A stretch of 64,000 nt of DNA, from NCBI RefSeq assembly GCF_020524585.1, contig NZ_JAIVLK010000004.1, positions 310,001-374,000 on the forward strand. The letters run 5' to 3'. Under the pieces are notes generated by a model. That model saw nothing but the letters and a program-made list of their open reading frames with translations. It was not told the origin of the DNA and did not search any database. Numbering within the stretch: position 1 is the first letter of the stretch; each line of letters opens with the position of its first letter. Shown here one piece after another: positions 63,546 through 64,000 of the stretch. The DNA is from Celeribacter naphthalenivorans (GTDB lineage: Bacteria > Pseudomonadota > Alphaproteobacteria > Rhodobacterales > Rhodobacteraceae). The position numbers and the translations under genes are program-made.

Positions 63546-64000
63546 ATGGCCCTGCCAACCTACGCCTCCCCGCTCGAACGCGCCTGGCACTACGCCTATC
63601 TGGCGATCTGTGTCCTCGTGTTCGTCTTCCTGATCGCGCCGATCCTTGTGATCGTGCCGCTGTCCTTCAACGCGGAACCCTATTTTACCTATACCGAGAA
63701 GATGCTCAGCTTCGATCCCGAGGGCTACAGCCTGCGCTGGTATGACTCTCTGCTGACCTCCGGGATGCAGGCGGCCGAGGCCCTGCGCGATGGCGCATGG
63801 TGGTCCGATCTGTGGCACAATGCGGATTGGGTGAAAGCGGCGAAGAACTCCGTGATCATCGGCTTCTGGGCGACGATCCTCTCGACCGTGCTGGGCACGC
63901 TTGCGGCGCTGGGTTTGGCGCGTCCCGAAATGCCGTGGCGCCGGACGATCATGGCGATCCTGATCAGCCCGATGATCGTTCCGATCATCATCGTCGCGAC
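63546..64000 (+). CDS. Polyamine-type ABC importer permease (PotC type), 5' part
   Basis: Open to the right edge; the first 151 residues are visible. AGGAGAGAG precedes ATG. After a short polar lead, a hydrophobic helix (AICVLVFVFLIAPILVIVPL), SFNAEPYFTYTEKM and further helices (VIIGFWATILSTVLGTLAAL) match PotC. The EAA loop would lie beyond the window. Confidence 0.9.
   Translation, partial: MALPTYASPLERAWHYAYLAICVLVFVFLIAPILVIVPLSFNAEPYFTYTEKMLSFDPEGYSLRWYDSLLTSGMQAAEALRDGAWWSDLWHNADWVKAAKNSVIIGFWATILSTVLGTLAALGLARPEMPWRRTIMAILISPMIVPIIIVA

Overview
The window looks like chromosomal DNA of a Rhodobacteraceae (roseobacter-type) alphaproteobacterium. The coding DNA is GC-rich and tightly packed, with many ATGA/TGATG overlaps. 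The hydrogenase locus has the same gene order as Rhodobacter capsulatus hup/hyp. The other genes are typical of marine roseobacters: several ABC importers, many short-chain dehydrogenases, and one-carbon and methylated-amine catabolism. No rRNA, tRNA, insertion sequence, phage gene or CRISPR array was found.

Bases 1-18868 carry an uptake [NiFe]-hydrogenase island. It holds the H2-sensing and signalling genes hupT (3' part), hupU and hupV; hypF; the membrane-bound enzyme hupS-hupL with an extra small membrane-protein gene and hupC; a terminator; then hupD, hupF, hupG, hupH, a hupI-hupJ fusion, hupK, hypA, hypB, the response regulator hupR, hypC, hypD and hypE. Three GNRA-loop hairpins with an exact 28-base period lie between hypD and hypE.

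Bases 18885-31502 form a catabolic region. A GntR-type regulator with two winged-helix domains faces an operon for a polyamine-type ABC importer. That importer has two different ATPases, the first lacking its switch histidine. The operon also has two dehydrogenases, a Tat-exported binding protein and a polysaccharide-deacetylase/cyclic-imidase-like hydrolase. A terminator follows, then a small CxxCG protein, a CobW-type GTPase, a binding-protein-like protein without a signal peptide, and an asparaginase-type amidohydrolase.

Bases 31503-47543 hold a Liv-type branched-chain-amino-acid-like importer followed by an IclR regulator. After them come a three-subunit biotin-dependent carboxylase (BCCP, biotin carboxylase, carboxyltransferase), a HAD phosphatase, acetoacetyl-CoA synthetase, two SDRs, a Tm-1/UPF0261 protein and an amidohydrolase. 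The same 15-base palindrome, TTTCACCCTGTGAAA, stands before both the importer genes and the carboxylase genes, so the two blocks are probably one regulon. The carboxylase genes also have a leader with a hairpin and a 26-codon upstream reading frame. The carboxylase plus beta-keto-acid CoA ligase pairing is the best candidate here for an undescribed pathway.

Bases 47533-51742 hold a cytoplasmic DMSO-reductase-family molybdoenzyme (biotin/methionine sulfoxide reductase type), a YeiH/UPF0324 membrane protein and a CPBP-family membrane protein. Bases 51832-58109 (minus strand) encode oxidative demethylation and C1 oxidation: etfB, etfA, purU, folD and a dimethylglycine-dehydrogenase-like flavoprotein. 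A divergent GlxA/GbdR-type AraC regulator follows, then a polyamine-type ABC importer cut off by the right edge. Repeated TTGACGCAAT-like half-sites, 21-22 bases apart, occur on both sides of the AraC gene.
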